DNA of 64,000 nucleotides, taken from NCBI RefSeq assembly GCF_900182595.1, contig NZ_FXTN01000007.1:310001-374000 (forward strand). The letters are read 5' to 3'. This DNA comes from Pedobacter westerhofensis. GTDB taxonomy: Bacteria > Bacteroidota > Bacteroidia > Sphingobacteriales > Sphingobacteriaceae. Made by a program: the position numbers and the translations under genes. Positions 26,578 to 35,340 of this stretch are shown piece after piece (position 1 is the first letter of the stretch; each line of letters opens with the position of its first letter). The notes beneath the pieces are model-generated. The model was not told the origin of the DNA. It ran no database searches and saw nothing but the letters and a program-made list of their open reading frames with translations.

Positions 26578-28599
26578 ATGTTAAAACTGATCACTATCAA
26601 TCAGAAAATCCTGATCCTCCTGTTTTGTTTAGTCATGGCTACCAGTGGCTTTGCCAAAGCGCAGCTGCCAATCAATGAAAAAGCATATGCGGATAGTTTA
26701 AACCAGGCGTACTTGCGGCTGAATAACGATAGTGCCCGGGCCAGGACAAGCTTCCTCTTATCGCATTACTGGTCTGTTAAAAATGATACTGAACAAGCGA
26801 CGAAGTATTTTATGCAGGGCAGGAAGCTGGCAAAAGATCATCCTTATGTACAGGCTATTTCTTATTTTTTTGAGGCCGATTTATATCTGACCCTCGATAC
26901 GGTGAAAAGCTGGAAAGCAATCCATACCGGAAACCGTTTGTTGTCGGCCTATAAAATCAAAGAGGCTTATACGTTCCGGTCAAAACTGTGGTATAATGCT
27001 GCAATCATGGAGCAAGATGCTGATCACGTCAAAACGGTGGTAAATATCTTGTTAAACAAAGTGATCCCACTGGTTAAAAAGAGCAGCGACAAGTCTGCAC
27101 TGGCCAAATATTACTCGCAGACGGGGGTCATTTTTATGAATACGGGGCAATACGAGAGGGCTGCAATATATTATAATTTGTGCATTGGCCTTCAACAATA
27201 CATTTCTGCAAAATCCACCATACTGCTGCGTACCTATGTGCTGGCGGCGTCAAACTATCTTTATTTACATCATGTCGCTCAGGCGAAAAAATTGCTGGAT
27301 AAGGCTAAAGCAATTTTGGCACCTTTCCCAAAATCCAGAAGCCTCCCGGATTATTATTTCACTGAAGGCAATTATTATGAAGAGACATCGCGCTATGAGC
27401 TGGCCCTCCAGAGTTATGAAAAGGGCATCACCCTCAGCAGGGAGCTGAAACAGGATTATATGCTCGAAACCCTGGTGATGCAAAAATACTCTGCGCTTTC
27501 CCATCTTAAAAAGTACCCTGAGGCTAAAGCCTTACTGGATAGTATGGCCAAAGCAACGGAATATATGGCCATATCCAACAACCGTCTGCAGTTGTATAAT
27601 GAAATGGCAAAAACAAATGAGCATTTGGGATTGATGAAAGATGCTTACCAATGGCTGCGGCGCTATAGTGCCTTAAATGATAGTCTTCAAAAAAGCAAAT
27701 TAGATACTGACATCGGGGAGATGGAGCTGAAATTCAGAAATGCGGAAAACAAACAAAAGATTTCAGAACTCAGCTCGGCCAATGAGAAAGTGAAACTGAC
27801 GGCCAAAAACAGTAGGCTGGCCAGCTGGCTCCTTGGTGCTATAGCTTTATTTCTGCTGTTTGCCCTGTTAGCGGGATATTATATTTATAGTGCCAAGCAA
27901 AAACTGAGCATCCAGAAAGACCTGAATGTACAGCAGGAACTGAAAAACATCCATCAGGAGCAGCAGATCAGGATCGCGCAGGCGATGATGCAGGGGCAGG
28001 AAGAGGAGCGGGCAAGAGTTGCCCGGGATCTGCATGATGGTTTAGGCGGTACGCTGGCGGTCGTAAAAATGAACCTCTCGGGCTATGGCCTTAAACACAA
28101 GATCGGCCAGACGCCGGACTTCAATGCAATCATCACACAACTGGACCATTCGGTAAATGAGTTACGCGGCATTGCAAGGAACATGATGCCTGCATCGCTG
28201 CTGCGGTTTGGATTGGAGACTTCGATCAAAGATCTGTGTGAATCATTTTTGTCGGATCACCTGCAGATAGATTTTCAATTTTTTGGTTCCAGCAAAGACA
28301 TTTTGATCCAGGAACAAATCGCAATTTACAGGATTGTGCAGGAACTGCTGAGCAATACCCTGCGGCATGCGAGGGCAACAAGTGTACTGCTCCAGTGCAG
28401 CCGGAATGAAGACACTTTTTTGATTACCATTGAAGATAATGGTATAGGGTTTAATCCAAATGTGCCTGCAGAGAAACCAGGTATGGGTTTCCAGAATATC
28501 AAAACACGGGTGGACTATCTGAACGGCAGAATGGAGATCATCTCTGCTGAGAATGACAAGGGAACTACTATCAACATCGAAATTAATGTCACAGTATAA
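26578..28599 (+). CDS. Sensor histidine kinase (NarL/HisKA_3 type) with TPR-like sensor
   Basis: A 673-residue membrane kinase. A signal-like N-terminal segment is followed by an extracytoplasmic helical region of TPR-type repeats (about 30-400). One transmembrane helix (LLGAIALFLLFALLAGYYIY) precedes a coiled stretch, then HisKA_3 with the phospho-acceptor His486 in ARDLHDGLGG and the HATPase_c domain (EDNGIGFNP, GMGFQNIKTRV). It phosphorylates the LuxR-type regulator encoded immediately downstream. The ATG at 26578 is preferred over a TTG at 26563. A putative operator lies 95 bases upstream. Confidence 0.9.
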   Translation: MLKLITINQKILILLFCLVMATSGFAKAQLPINEKAYADSLNQAYLRLNNDSARARTSFLLSHYWSVKNDTEQATKYFMQGRKLAKDHPYVQAISYFFEADLYLTLDTVKSWKAIHTGNRLLSAYKIKEAYTFRSKLWYNAAIMEQDADHVKTVVNILLNKVIPLVKKSSDKSALAKYYSQTGVIFMNTGQYERAAIYYNLCIGLQQYISAKSTILLRTYVLAASNYLYLHHVAQAKKLLDKAKAILAPFPKSRSLPDYYFTEGNYYEETSRYELALQSYEKGITLSRELKQDYMLETLVMQKYSALSHLKKYPEAKALLDSMAKATEYMAISNNRLQLYNEMAKTNEHLGLMKDAYQWLRRYSALNDSLQKSKLDTDIGEMELKFRNAENKQKISELSSANEKVKLTAKNSRLASWLLGAIALFLLFALLAGYYIYSAKQKLSIQKDLNVQQELKNIHQEQQIRIAQAMMQGQEEERARVARDLHDGLGGTLAVVKMNLSGYGLKHKIGQTPDFNAIITQLDHSVNELRGIARNMMPASLLRFGLETSIKDLCESFLSDHLQIDFQFFGSSKDILIQEQIAIYRIVQELLSNTLRHARATSVLLQCSRNEDTFLITIEDNGIGFNPNVPAEKPGMGFQNIKTRVDYLNGRMEIISAENDKGTTINIEINVTV

Positions 28600-29224
28600 G
28601 TATAAAATGGCCATCGTAGACGACCATCCGATTGTAATCGAGGGTTTAAAAAACTTACTGGCAGCACAGCCGGATCTGGAAATAACCGGTAGCTTTACCA
28701 CTGGGACAGAATTCCTGGTTTTCCTGAAAGATCATGTGGTTGACGTGGTATTGCTGGACATTACATTACCGGATATCAGTGGGATTGAGCTGTGTAAAGA
28801 GATCAGAATGATGGCACCACAGACATTTGTTTTGGCATTAAGCAACCATAATGAGAGAAGTATGATCTTCCAGATGCTGCATAATGGTGCAAGCGGATAC
28901 CTGCTTAAAAATGCCTCTGCCAACGAGCTGATCAACAGTATCCATGAAGCGCTGGAGGGGAAGGTCACATTTAGCAACAGCATCCGGGAAATCATGTCCA
29001 TGCCGCATTTAACAGAATTCAGGGAAAAACCGGCAATTACAAAAAGGGAACTGGAGATTTTAAAACTTATTGCTCAGGGTGAAACTACAGCAGGTATGGC
29101 AGAATCTCTATTTTTAAGCAAGCTGACAATAGAAACACACCGCAGAAATCTGTTGCAAAAGTTTGCGGTAAAGAATGTTGCACAGTTGATCAGTATCGCT
29201 ACCCAGCAAGGAATAGTGCCCTAG
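28586..29224 (+). CDS. LuxR/NarL-type response regulator
   Basis: A 212-residue regulator with a receiver domain (MAIVDDHPIVIEG with the acidic pair; phospho-acceptor Asp58 in VVLLDITLPDISG). A C-terminal LuxR helix-turn-helix begins ITKRELEILKLIAQGETTAGMAE and continues SKLTIETHRRNLLQKF. The ATG at 28586 overlaps the kinase stop codon by 14 bases, indicating translational coupling. Together the two genes form a complete two-component system; the stimulus is unknown. Confidence 0.92.
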   Translation: MSQYKYKMAIVDDHPIVIEGLKNLLAAQPDLEITGSFTTGTEFLVFLKDHVVDVVLLDITLPDISGIELCKEIRMMAPQTFVLALSNHNERSMIFQMLHNGASGYLLKNASANELINSIHEALEGKVTFSNSIREIMSMPHLTEFREKPAITKRELEILKLIAQGETTAGMAESLFLSKLTIETHRRNLLQKFAVKNVAQLISIATQQGIVP

Positions 29225-29245
29225 CCGGTAAGTCAACCAGGGCAC
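29216..29245 (+). terminator. Hairpin at the end of the two-component operon
   Basis: GTGCCCT (29216-29222, overlapping the stop codon) pairs with AGGGCAC (29239-29245). There is no strong T-run, so termination here is plausible but not certain. Confidence 0.4.
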
Positions 29246-29356
29246 ATATCTTAATCAACAAGGATCATCCTCTACACCATCTCAATGTAAACTGGACTGT
29301 TGGGCCTTTGATACGGATGTTTGCCCTCGCTCCATCATCGTTTGAACACTGTCCTA

Positions 29357-29407
29357 AAGAACTACTATTACTGAAGAACTACAATTACTTAAGAACTACA
29401 ATTACTG
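29357..29407. repeat. Three tandem 17-bp repeats
   Basis: AAGAACTACTATTACTG, AAGAACTACAATTACTT and AAGAACTACAATTACTG follow one another without spacing. The third copy overlaps the stop codon of the convergent secreted-protein gene. This looks like a short minisatellite that could extend or alter the 3' end of that gene. Confidence 0.9.
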
Positions 29408-29974
29408 AAGATAGATCTCATGTTCAAGCAGCGCCTTTGTAAATACAATGTTGTATTTTTTCGAGCCGCTTTTGGCTGTTGCCAATACTTCTTTAACGCC
29501 TTCTCCGTAGTCTTTTTCCCTGAATTCTGTGATGAGCAGCTTTTTGCCCATTAATAATTTGGCTTTATTAGAATAGCTTACGTTTGGCTTTTCTTTTAAG
29601 CCATCAACATGCCTCTGTATATCCTTTGCTTTATATGTTGTGTTGTTGTATTGAGCTGCGCGAACTGGTTTACCTGCACTGGGTACAACATCTTCTACCA
29701 GATAATTGAGCTTGTTGATCTTGTCAAGCGATAACATCCCTTTCTTTTCTGTGAGGTAAAAAAAGTCAGAACCGCTTGGTACTCCCGCCAATATGGAATC
29801 ACCTACCTTAACGCGTGTTTCTTTATCAAACTCGTATGTATCCTTGTCGACAAGGTGCCCCTGTAAATTTTCTGTTCTGTATCCCGCTTCCTTTGGCTTA
29901 GCGAATTTTTTACTTTGGGAATATCCATTGCATGCTAAAATGGAGAGGAGAGTGATTATTATAAAATTTTTCAT
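29402..29974 (-). CDS. Exported protein of unknown function
   Basis: A 190-residue protein with a signal sequence (MKNFIIITLLSILACNGYS). The Cys15 context ILAC could be a lipobox, or cleavage may follow GYSQ. The mature part is rich in Lys and Asp, with SILAGVPSGSDFFYLTEKKGMLSL in the middle and SGSKKYNIVFTKALLEHEIYLQ at the end. I do not recognise the family. The final codons lie within the 17-bp tandem repeat array. It is one of several small exported proteins in this accessory stretch. Confidence 0.65.
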   Translation of the reverse strand: MKNFIIITLLSILACNGYSQSKKFAKPKEAGYRTENLQGHLVDKDTYEFDKETRVKVGDSILAGVPSGSDFFYLTEKKGMLSLDKINKLNYLVEDVVPSAGKPVRAAQYNNTTYKAKDIQRHVDGLKEKPNVSYSNKAKLLMGKKLLITEFREKDYGEGVKEVLATAKSGSKKYNIVFTKALLEHEIYLQ

Positions 29975-30072
29975 GAATATCTATTTAAGAGTGTTGAATA
30001 CCGTTTTTAAGAATGTAGAATATGTTCTTAACAAGAGAAAATCTGTTCAGTAAGATGGAAGGAGATGTGATG

Positions 30073-30128
30073 AGCTTTGAGTAGCTGAAATAATTTCATG
30101 CTGAACATTATCTCAGCTACACAAAGCT
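30073..30128. terminator. Long inverted repeat after the lipoprotein gene
   Basis: AGCTTTGAGTAGCTGA at 30073-30088 pairs at 15 of 16 positions with TCAGCTACACAAAGCT at 30113-30128. It lies 19 bases past the stop of the minus-strand lipoprotein gene and is the likely transcript end, although no long T-run is present. Confidence 0.5.
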
Positions 30129-30146
30129 ACTATGCCGGCCTTCAGC

Positions 30147-30650
30147 CTAAAACTGGTATTGCTTTGTAAAATCGCTTCCCTCGCCTGTTAAGGTTTTATC
30201 GGATTCGGATACAGAAACTTTTCCGTCTACTTCAACTTTAAGAGAAAACTTAAGGTCCTGACCAAAATTGATGAACTGCACTCCAATAGAACAGGCATCC
30301 AATTTTTTGATGGATTCGATCACATAAGTCTTTGTACTGCCAGTAAAATCGTTCCTGGCCAGGCTTATGGCCTGCTGGCTGTTCTGAGTTACGCCATTGG
30401 TTTTCCAGATCGTATTGTCACCCGGGGTGAGTGTTCCTCCTGAAGATACCAGAGATATATAGTCAGACTGATCTACAGCCGAACTGACAGTGATGGTAAT
30501 CTTGATGTTTTTACCGGTGCCGCCATTTCCATTTTCAGGGGTATTATCGTCATCCTTGCCGCAGCCTGTTGAAAATACAGCTGTAGCCATCAGAAGAGAA
30601 CAGAAGGAAATGGATGTCCATTTTTTTAAATTAAAGCGCTTTGTTTTCAT
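30147..30650 (-). CDS. Lipoprotein of unknown function
   Basis: A 167-residue lipoprotein starting MKTKRFNLKKWTSISFCSLL with lipobox FSTGC. An acidic Asn/Gly-rich linker (KDDDNTPENGNGGTG) precedes a single beta-rich domain (KITITVSSAVDQSDYISLVSS, GDNTIWKTNGVTQNSQQAIS). The frame extends to 30701, but the lipoprotein leader fixes the start at 30650 (or the adjacent ATG at 30653). A well-formed promoter and an operator-like repeat lie immediately upstream. No family recognised. Confidence 0.75.
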   Translation of the reverse strand: MKTKRFNLKKWTSISFCSLLMATAVFSTGCGKDDDNTPENGNGGTGKNIKITITVSSAVDQSDYISLVSSGGTLTPGDNTIWKTNGVTQNSQQAISLARNDFTGSTKTYVIESIKKLDACSIGVQFINFGQDLKFSLKVEVDGKVSVSESDKTLTGEGSDFTKQYQF

Positions 30651-30670
30651 CATAAGTATATTTTTTCCAT

Positions 30671-30701
30671 CAAAGGTAATTTTTAGTCTTTTTGGCGACA
30701 A
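30671..30701 (-). promoter_or_regulatory. Bacteroidota-type promoter of the lipoprotein gene
   Basis: On the minus strand TTG (30701-30699) is separated by 20 bases from TACCTTTG (30678-30671), matching the TTG-N19/20-TAnnTTTG arrangement. The -7 element is about 20 bases upstream of the start codon. Confidence 0.65.
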
Positions 30702-30742
30702 TACCAGAAAACCATGGTTTTCATCTACCGGTTTTCTGGTAT
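30701..30742. promoter_or_regulatory. Operator-like repeat array upstream of the lipoprotein promoter
   Basis: ATACCAGAAAACC (30701-30713) and GGTTTTCTGGTAT (30730-30742) form a perfect 13-bp inverted repeat. A perfect 16-bp palindrome, GAAAACCATGGTTTTC (30707-30722), is nested at the left, so three GGTTTTC half-sites lie within 42 bases. The right arm with its flank repeats the motif at 26465-26483. The array abuts the -33 element of the promoter at 30671. Confidence 0.55.
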
Positions 30743-30873
30743 GTACTATACTTAATGAATGATGATAGTCGATTATATATCCTCATGTGATTTCAATGAG
30801 ATCACAGATGCCGATGGGCGGAATATTTTGTTATTGACGTGCTGAGCTGTTTTTTATGCCACTGCTGCTGAAA

Positions 30874-31197
30874 CTATTCAGAAATTTTATGTGTTCCAAA
30901 ATGCGCGAAGGGACTGTACGCTGCGGGTTCTCTTACAATTTTCAAAGCATCCAGTGTACTTTCAAATTGTACGGCATAGGGCTTTTTCATCTGGATGGAC
31001 AGGAAGTCTCCTAAGTTATCATTCCAGGTCTCATACACTAAGAATTCGTTAATATTTTGAATCCCTTCATGTATTGTTGCATTAACAAAATTCTTCTCAT
31101 TACTAATGGTAATGAAAAGATCTGTCAGGATCTGTTTAAATTCTTCCCTTTTCTCTGCCGGAGCTGTAAACTTGATGGCTAATGTCAACTGTTGCAT
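30874..31197 (-). CDS. Antibiotic biosynthesis monooxygenase-type (quinol monooxygenase-like) protein
   Basis: A 107-residue ABM-domain protein of the ferredoxin-like dimeric alpha/beta barrel type. Features are LTLAIKFTAPAEKREEFKQIL at the N-terminus and FVNATIHEGIQNINEFLVYETWND in the centre, followed by an FxSIQMKKPYA helix. Members include YgiN-type quinol monooxygenases; the substrate is not predictable. The ATG at 31197 fits the family start better than 31221. It is divergent from the truncated Crp gene. Confidence 0.83.
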   Translation of the reverse strand: MQQLTLAIKFTAPAEKREEFKQILTDLFITISNEKNFVNATIHEGIQNINEFLVYETWNDNLGDFLSIQMKKPYAVQFESTLDALKIVREPAAYSPFAHFGTHKISE

Positions 31198-31327
31198 AAT
31201 GTTGTGTTCTTTTATTCTCAATTAATACATGCAAAGATAGTTTTAGATACAATTGTGGCGCTTGATATATCATAAGAAAACACTTACCATAGATCAAGTA
31301 TTAAGCTCAAATGGCTAAATTTGCCAG

Positions 31328-31747
31328 ATGTTCGATGCGCTTTATACGTATTTAAATGAAAAGATAGATCTGTCAACTGAAGATACAGAACTTATTGGAG
31401 CTTCCGTATCCCTGAGGAAACTGCGGCGAAATCAGTATTTATTGCAGGAGGGCGATGTGTGTCAGTTTGTGGCATTTGTATCTAAGGGATGTTTACGTAC
31501 GTACCGGGTGGACCCCAAAGGCAAAGAACATATCATTTATTTCGCCGTGGAAAACTGGTGGGCGGGGGACAGGGAGAGCTATTTGAATGAAAAACCTTCA
31601 AGTTTTTATGTTGACGCTGTAGAAGCCTCAGAAGTGATTATGTTTCATAAAAGTAATTTTGAAATGTTATGCACTGAGATCCCGGAGTTCGGGGGAGTGA
31701 TGAAAATAATTCTGCCAGAGCCGACATGTCGGCTATTACCAGTTTAG
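31328..31747 (+). pseudogene. Truncated Crp/Fnr-family regulator (sensor domain only)
   Basis: The frame encodes a normal Crp-type cyclic-nucleotide-binding-like domain (LRRNQYLLQEGDVCQFVAFVSKGCLRTY, about 34-61) up to CTEIPEFGGVMK near residue 127. It then runs into a short unrelated tail and stops. Crp/Fnr proteins of Bacteroidota are usually about 190 residues, and the DNA-binding domain is missing here. An exact TAnnTTTG element (31316-31323) ends 4 bases before the ATG. The break coincides with the 3' fragment of the next gene, so a deletion appears to have joined two genes. Confidence 0.8.
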
Positions 31748-32550
31748 TTCCTGATATTAAAAGGGATATTGCCGGGATAGATATCGAATGGCCGGAAATT
31801 ACTTTATCCTTCAGCTGGTGCAGGGTTAATGTGAATTCTCAGCAAAGGGATGACCTGCAGAACCAGACTGCACTCCTGTTAACAGGGAAAGTAGAAGCGA
31901 AGCCCTTAATTGGTTTGTCGGCCTATCTGGATTTTCTTGCTTTAATTCAGCGTGTTCATCCTATAGCCCTTGCGGTAATTGCGGTAGCAGATCTTACCAT
32001 GGCCCTGATTGGTGATGGCAGTAAAATTACCTGTGAATTAAGAGCTAAAGGAACATTAGGCGGAAAAGTGGAGGGGTTTTTGAACACCCTAACCAAAGAG
32101 AATTCCTTTAATAAGGCTGACAGGGACACAAACGGAAAACCTATAGCAACAATTACCGGGGACCTTGAATTTACAGTGAAAATTGAGATAAAGATAGAGG
32201 TTAGAAAAGACTATGTTTTTGTTGCCGTAGAAGGATCGGCCGAAGCAAGTATTGAAGCTAAAGCCAAATGGTGGGCCAGAGGTGTTGTAGATTTTGATCT
32301 AAAGGGATATTACACCATGTATTATGGAACATTTGAAGGCCTGGAGATTGTTGGAAAAGCAAAGATAGAGGGTAAGGTCAGTGGTGAAAGAGACATTGCG
32401 CAGGCTCCTTCTGCTGCCGGGGCAGCGGTTGCCCCGAAAAAGGAATCTAATTCTTTATTTAGTGGAAATGCAGAGAAGTCTTTGAAATTCCAGGCGATCG
32501 ATAAGCAAGAGGAGAAAGAATTAGGAAAATTATATTTTAGCATAGGATAG
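31726..32550 (+). pseudogene. 3' fragment of a large unknown gene
   Basis: The frame is open from 31651 and encodes about 274 residues from the first ATG, without a signal peptide. The sequence is rich in KxEIKIEVRKDY and AEASIEAKAKWWARGVVDFDLK beta repeats. It reads as the C-terminal part of a longer secreted or contact-delivered protein. No catalytic motif is visible. It overlaps the truncated Crp frame and ends 13 bases before a lipoprotein gene. I suspect the remains of an effector-immunity arrangement, but this is inference; the family is not recognised with certainty. Confidence 0.55.
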
Positions 32551-32563
32551 GATTTAATAAATT

Positions 32564-33517
32564 ATGATGAGGAAAACAATTTTATATTTACTAATTAGCT
32601 GCTCGCTAATGGCTTGCGCACAAAATAAAAAGAAAATGAATACAACACCAATCTCTGAATTATACAAAGAAGTAAAATTTAAAGAACAGAAAATCAGTTA
32701 CCGTGCCGGAATAGAGATTGGGGCCTGCAATTTTGAGTTGTTTATTAATGATGTTCCTGTGGCTCAGTATTTTGAAGATGTAAACGGTACATTTAATACC
32801 AGTTCCCCAATAAACGATGTGATTCTTAAATCAGGTAAACAGACCTTTAAGCTGATCCTGTACCCTGGATTTAAAAACGGTGTACCGATAAAGGCTTTAT
32901 CCGAAAGTATAATTGCCAAAATTACTGTTGAAGGATTGAAGTATGAAGGTGAAGGTGTAAAAACCATAGTATCTCCTTTTACGATCTTTGAGCTGCCTAC
33001 TCAGGCCAGGCCTTTTACTGAAGCAGGAAAACAAACTGCTGTATATGAAGGTACTTTTGATGCGCATGTTCCCTATGAGCTTGAAGGCTGGTCGAAAAGT
33101 AGAGACCTGCGGAAAGAAGACCCTGATGTACTCTTAAAAGAGGTTTTGACAGCTTACCAGCATTTTATCAATGTGGTTAAAAATAAAGATGAAGATCAGC
33201 TTTCTAAACTGATCTATAAAAAAGAAAAGAATTATGCCCAGGCCCTATTTCTTGATAAGGAGGGAACTGAAAATCAATGGGCGACTTACTTAAAGACCTT
33301 GCATGACCCCACATTAGTGATGCAGCCGATAGAACATTATAAAATGAAATTCTATGGTAACGGGCGTTTAGTTGCACTTGAACGGACTGATTATCCAAAT
33401 ATAGGCGAACCTGCACTGAGAGCTATCTTTAAAAAAGATGACAGAAGCAAACTGCGGTATTTTTTCTATGAGCTGCACAAACCTGAAGGAAGTAACACAC
33501 TTGAGTTAATCCATTAA
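32564..33517 (+). CDS. Lipoprotein of unknown function downstream of the truncated gene
   Basis: A 317-residue lipoprotein with lipobox SLMAC (Cys18). The N-terminal half is a beta-domain (KISYRAGIEIGACNFELFINDV ... FKLILYPGFKNG). The C-terminal half is helical with DQLSKLIYKKEKNYAQALFLDKEG and ends FYELHKPEGSNTLELIH. It starts 13 bases after the truncated upstream gene and 19 bases before the TPM gene, suggesting one operon. A role as partner or immunity protein for the upstream product is possible but unproven. Confidence 0.7.
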   Translation: MMRKTILYLLISCSLMACAQNKKKMNTTPISELYKEVKFKEQKISYRAGIEIGACNFELFINDVPVAQYFEDVNGTFNTSSPINDVILKSGKQTFKLILYPGFKNGVPIKALSESIIAKITVEGLKYEGEGVKTIVSPFTIFELPTQARPFTEAGKQTAVYEGTFDAHVPYELEGWSKSRDLRKEDPDVLLKEVLTAYQHFINVVKNKDEDQLSKLIYKKEKNYAQALFLDKEGTENQWATYLKTLHDPTLVMQPIEHYKMKFYGNGRLVALERTDYPNIGEPALRAIFKKDDRSKLRYFFYELHKPEGSNTLELIH

Positions 33518-33536
33518 TTCATAATTATCGTAAGCT

Positions 33537-35066
33537 TTGTTTAAAAATCTAATCTTAACCACAACTTTGCTATTTGCAGTGTTGTGGTGTTTTTCTGTTC
33601 AGGCAGCTATTCCTGTGGATAGTATTGTCGATCCAAGGACTGCAGGCACTGGTTATATCAGTGATGTAAATCATGCACTGGATAACAGTACTGCAGGTAA
33701 AGTAAATGAGATATTAAAAAGGCTGGACGAGGAAAAAAAAGCCCAGGTTGCGGTAGTGATAATCAACACTATCGGAGATGGGGTACCGAAGGACTTCGCT
33801 ACGGAACTGTTCCGCGACTGGAAAATAGGCTACAAAGGATTAAATAACGGTCTGCTGGTATTGATTATAAAAGATCAGCGACGGGTAGAGATAGAAGTAG
33901 GATATGGGTTAGAGGGGAGCATACCGGATATTATTTCCAATCACATACAGCAGCAGGCTATGATTCCCAATTTAAAAAAGGGAGACTATGATGCTGCGGT
34001 TTTGGAAGGTGTTAAAATGATTTCCGGAATTTTGACGGATGGTGCAACACATCAGGATAGTAAGCCAGTTTACAACAATGAGAAGGAACAAAACAGGCAA
34101 ATGTTATCATTAATTTTTTGTGCATTATATGTCGTTTTCACATTTGTATTTGTTATCCTGGCAAGAAAACCAAAATTAAGAAGATCTTCTTTACTTGTGA
34201 TTATCAGCGTAATTGCAGGTCCTGTTATCTTTGTGATCCTGTTAGGCACCCTAAGTCCGTTGAAAATTAACTTTGTATTTGTATTGCTTGCCATATATTT
34301 TTGCTGGGCGATTTTTTATGGTTTTTATTTTAACAATATCCAGGTGCTGGATCCAAGAGAAGAGACCCATAATCCACGGCAGATACAATATTCTAAATGG
34401 AATACAGCAATGCAGGGGTTAAAAACTTATACGATCTTTTTTCCTTTTCCCATCTTAATATTTTTCTACAGGAAAGTTCAAAAGAAGATGAAAGATCTTC
34501 GTTACTCACCTTACCTATGTGAACAATGCAAAAAGGAAATGCAGTTGGTAACAATGGACAGTGCATCATATCTTACAGACGGAGAGAAAATGGCAGAGCA
34601 ATTAGGTACTGTGACTTATGATATCTGGAAATGTGAAAATGGCCATGCGCCGTTAAAAGTTCCTTTTATTAAGGAGGGATCTGAATTCTGTGAATGTCAG
34701 AAATGCAAAAATCTCACTGCACATATAGTTAGCCATACGATAGAGAACGAAGCAGATTATCTACATAAAGGCTCAGGGATTTATCACTACGCTTGTCAGT
34801 ATTGTAAAGCAGAATTTAATGTCAGCTTTGTTATTCCTCAAATGATAGCTGGCTATTCAGGGAACTCTTCTTCTGACAGCGATTCTGATAGCGGCAGTTC
34901 AGGTTCTTCTGATAGCTGGGGCGGCGGGTCATCCGGGGGCGGTGGTTCTGGAAGTAATTGGGAAAAGTTAACAAAGGCCAAGACGAGCACATTAAGGATA
35001 AAGAACCTTATCCCGTTGAGCATGAACAATGGATCGGCTTACCGGGGTTCACGACAGAGAATTTAA
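33537..35066 (+). CDS. TPM-domain membrane protein with zinc-ribbon-like cysteines
   Basis: A 509-residue protein starting from a TTG (MFKNLILTTTLLFAVLWCFSVQA). The TPM (TLP18.3/Psb32/MOLO-1) domain spans about 30-165 (YISDVNHALDNSTAGKVNEIL, VAVVIINTIGDG, NNGLLVLIIKDQRRVEIEVGYGLEG). Several transmembrane segments follow at about 185-310. A Cys-rich part (CEQC, CECQKC, CQYC) looks zinc-binding. TPM proteins normally end in a Gly/Ser-rich GGGGSGSxW tail. Here that tail (GGGGSGSNW) is followed by 34 extra residues, suggesting a lost stop codon or frameshift. Confidence 0.82.
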   Translation: MFKNLILTTTLLFAVLWCFSVQAAIPVDSIVDPRTAGTGYISDVNHALDNSTAGKVNEILKRLDEEKKAQVAVVIINTIGDGVPKDFATELFRDWKIGYKGLNNGLLVLIIKDQRRVEIEVGYGLEGSIPDIISNHIQQQAMIPNLKKGDYDAAVLEGVKMISGILTDGATHQDSKPVYNNEKEQNRQMLSLIFCALYVVFTFVFVILARKPKLRRSSLLVIISVIAGPVIFVILLGTLSPLKINFVFVLLAIYFCWAIFYGFYFNNIQVLDPREETHNPRQIQYSKWNTAMQGLKTYTIFFPFPILIFFYRKVQKKMKDLRYSPYLCEQCKKEMQLVTMDSASYLTDGEKMAEQLGTVTYDIWKCENGHAPLKVPFIKEGSEFCECQKCKNLTAHIVSHTIENEADYLHKGSGIYHYACQYCKAEFNVSFVIPQMIAGYSGNSSSDSDSDSGSSGSSDSWGGGSSGGGGSGSNWEKLTKAKTSTLRIKNLIPLSMNNGSAYRGSRQRI

Positions 35067-35295
35067 AGCCTTTTAGGTTTGGTACAGCTGGCGCCCATTC
35101 CGGAAAATGATAATTATGGAAGATAGGGATTTCAACAACAGCATTAAAAGTAAACACAATATTGCTTTGTGCAGGTATAAAGTTGGATTCTGATATTATT
35201 TCATATCTAACATTTACCAAGGTTGGTGATGTTATTTGATGCCTGTTTTCTTCCTTACTGCAGGCAGAGAATATGAACAGCAGTGCTGAGAGGGC
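35008..35295 (-). pseudogene. Decayed lipoprotein gene relic
   Basis: On the minus strand an open frame reads ALSALLFIFSACSKEENRHQ, a lipoprotein signal and lipobox, then ITSPTLVNVRYEIISESNF and a beta-rich segment to NPGKP. No ATG, GTG or TTG exists in frame upstream of the signal before a stop, so the start is missing. The C-terminus ends abruptly inside the antisense overlap with the TPM gene. It appears to be a 5'- and 3'-truncated lipoprotein gene beside tRNA-Pro. Confidence 0.5.
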
Positions 35296-35340
35296 ACATT
35301 TTCCTTGATTTTGATCGATATGGATCGGTTAAGAAAAACA

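Noticed and set aside
29357-29407. Possible CRISPR-like array
   Set aside because: The 17-bp units are contiguous with no spacers and no cas genes are in the window.
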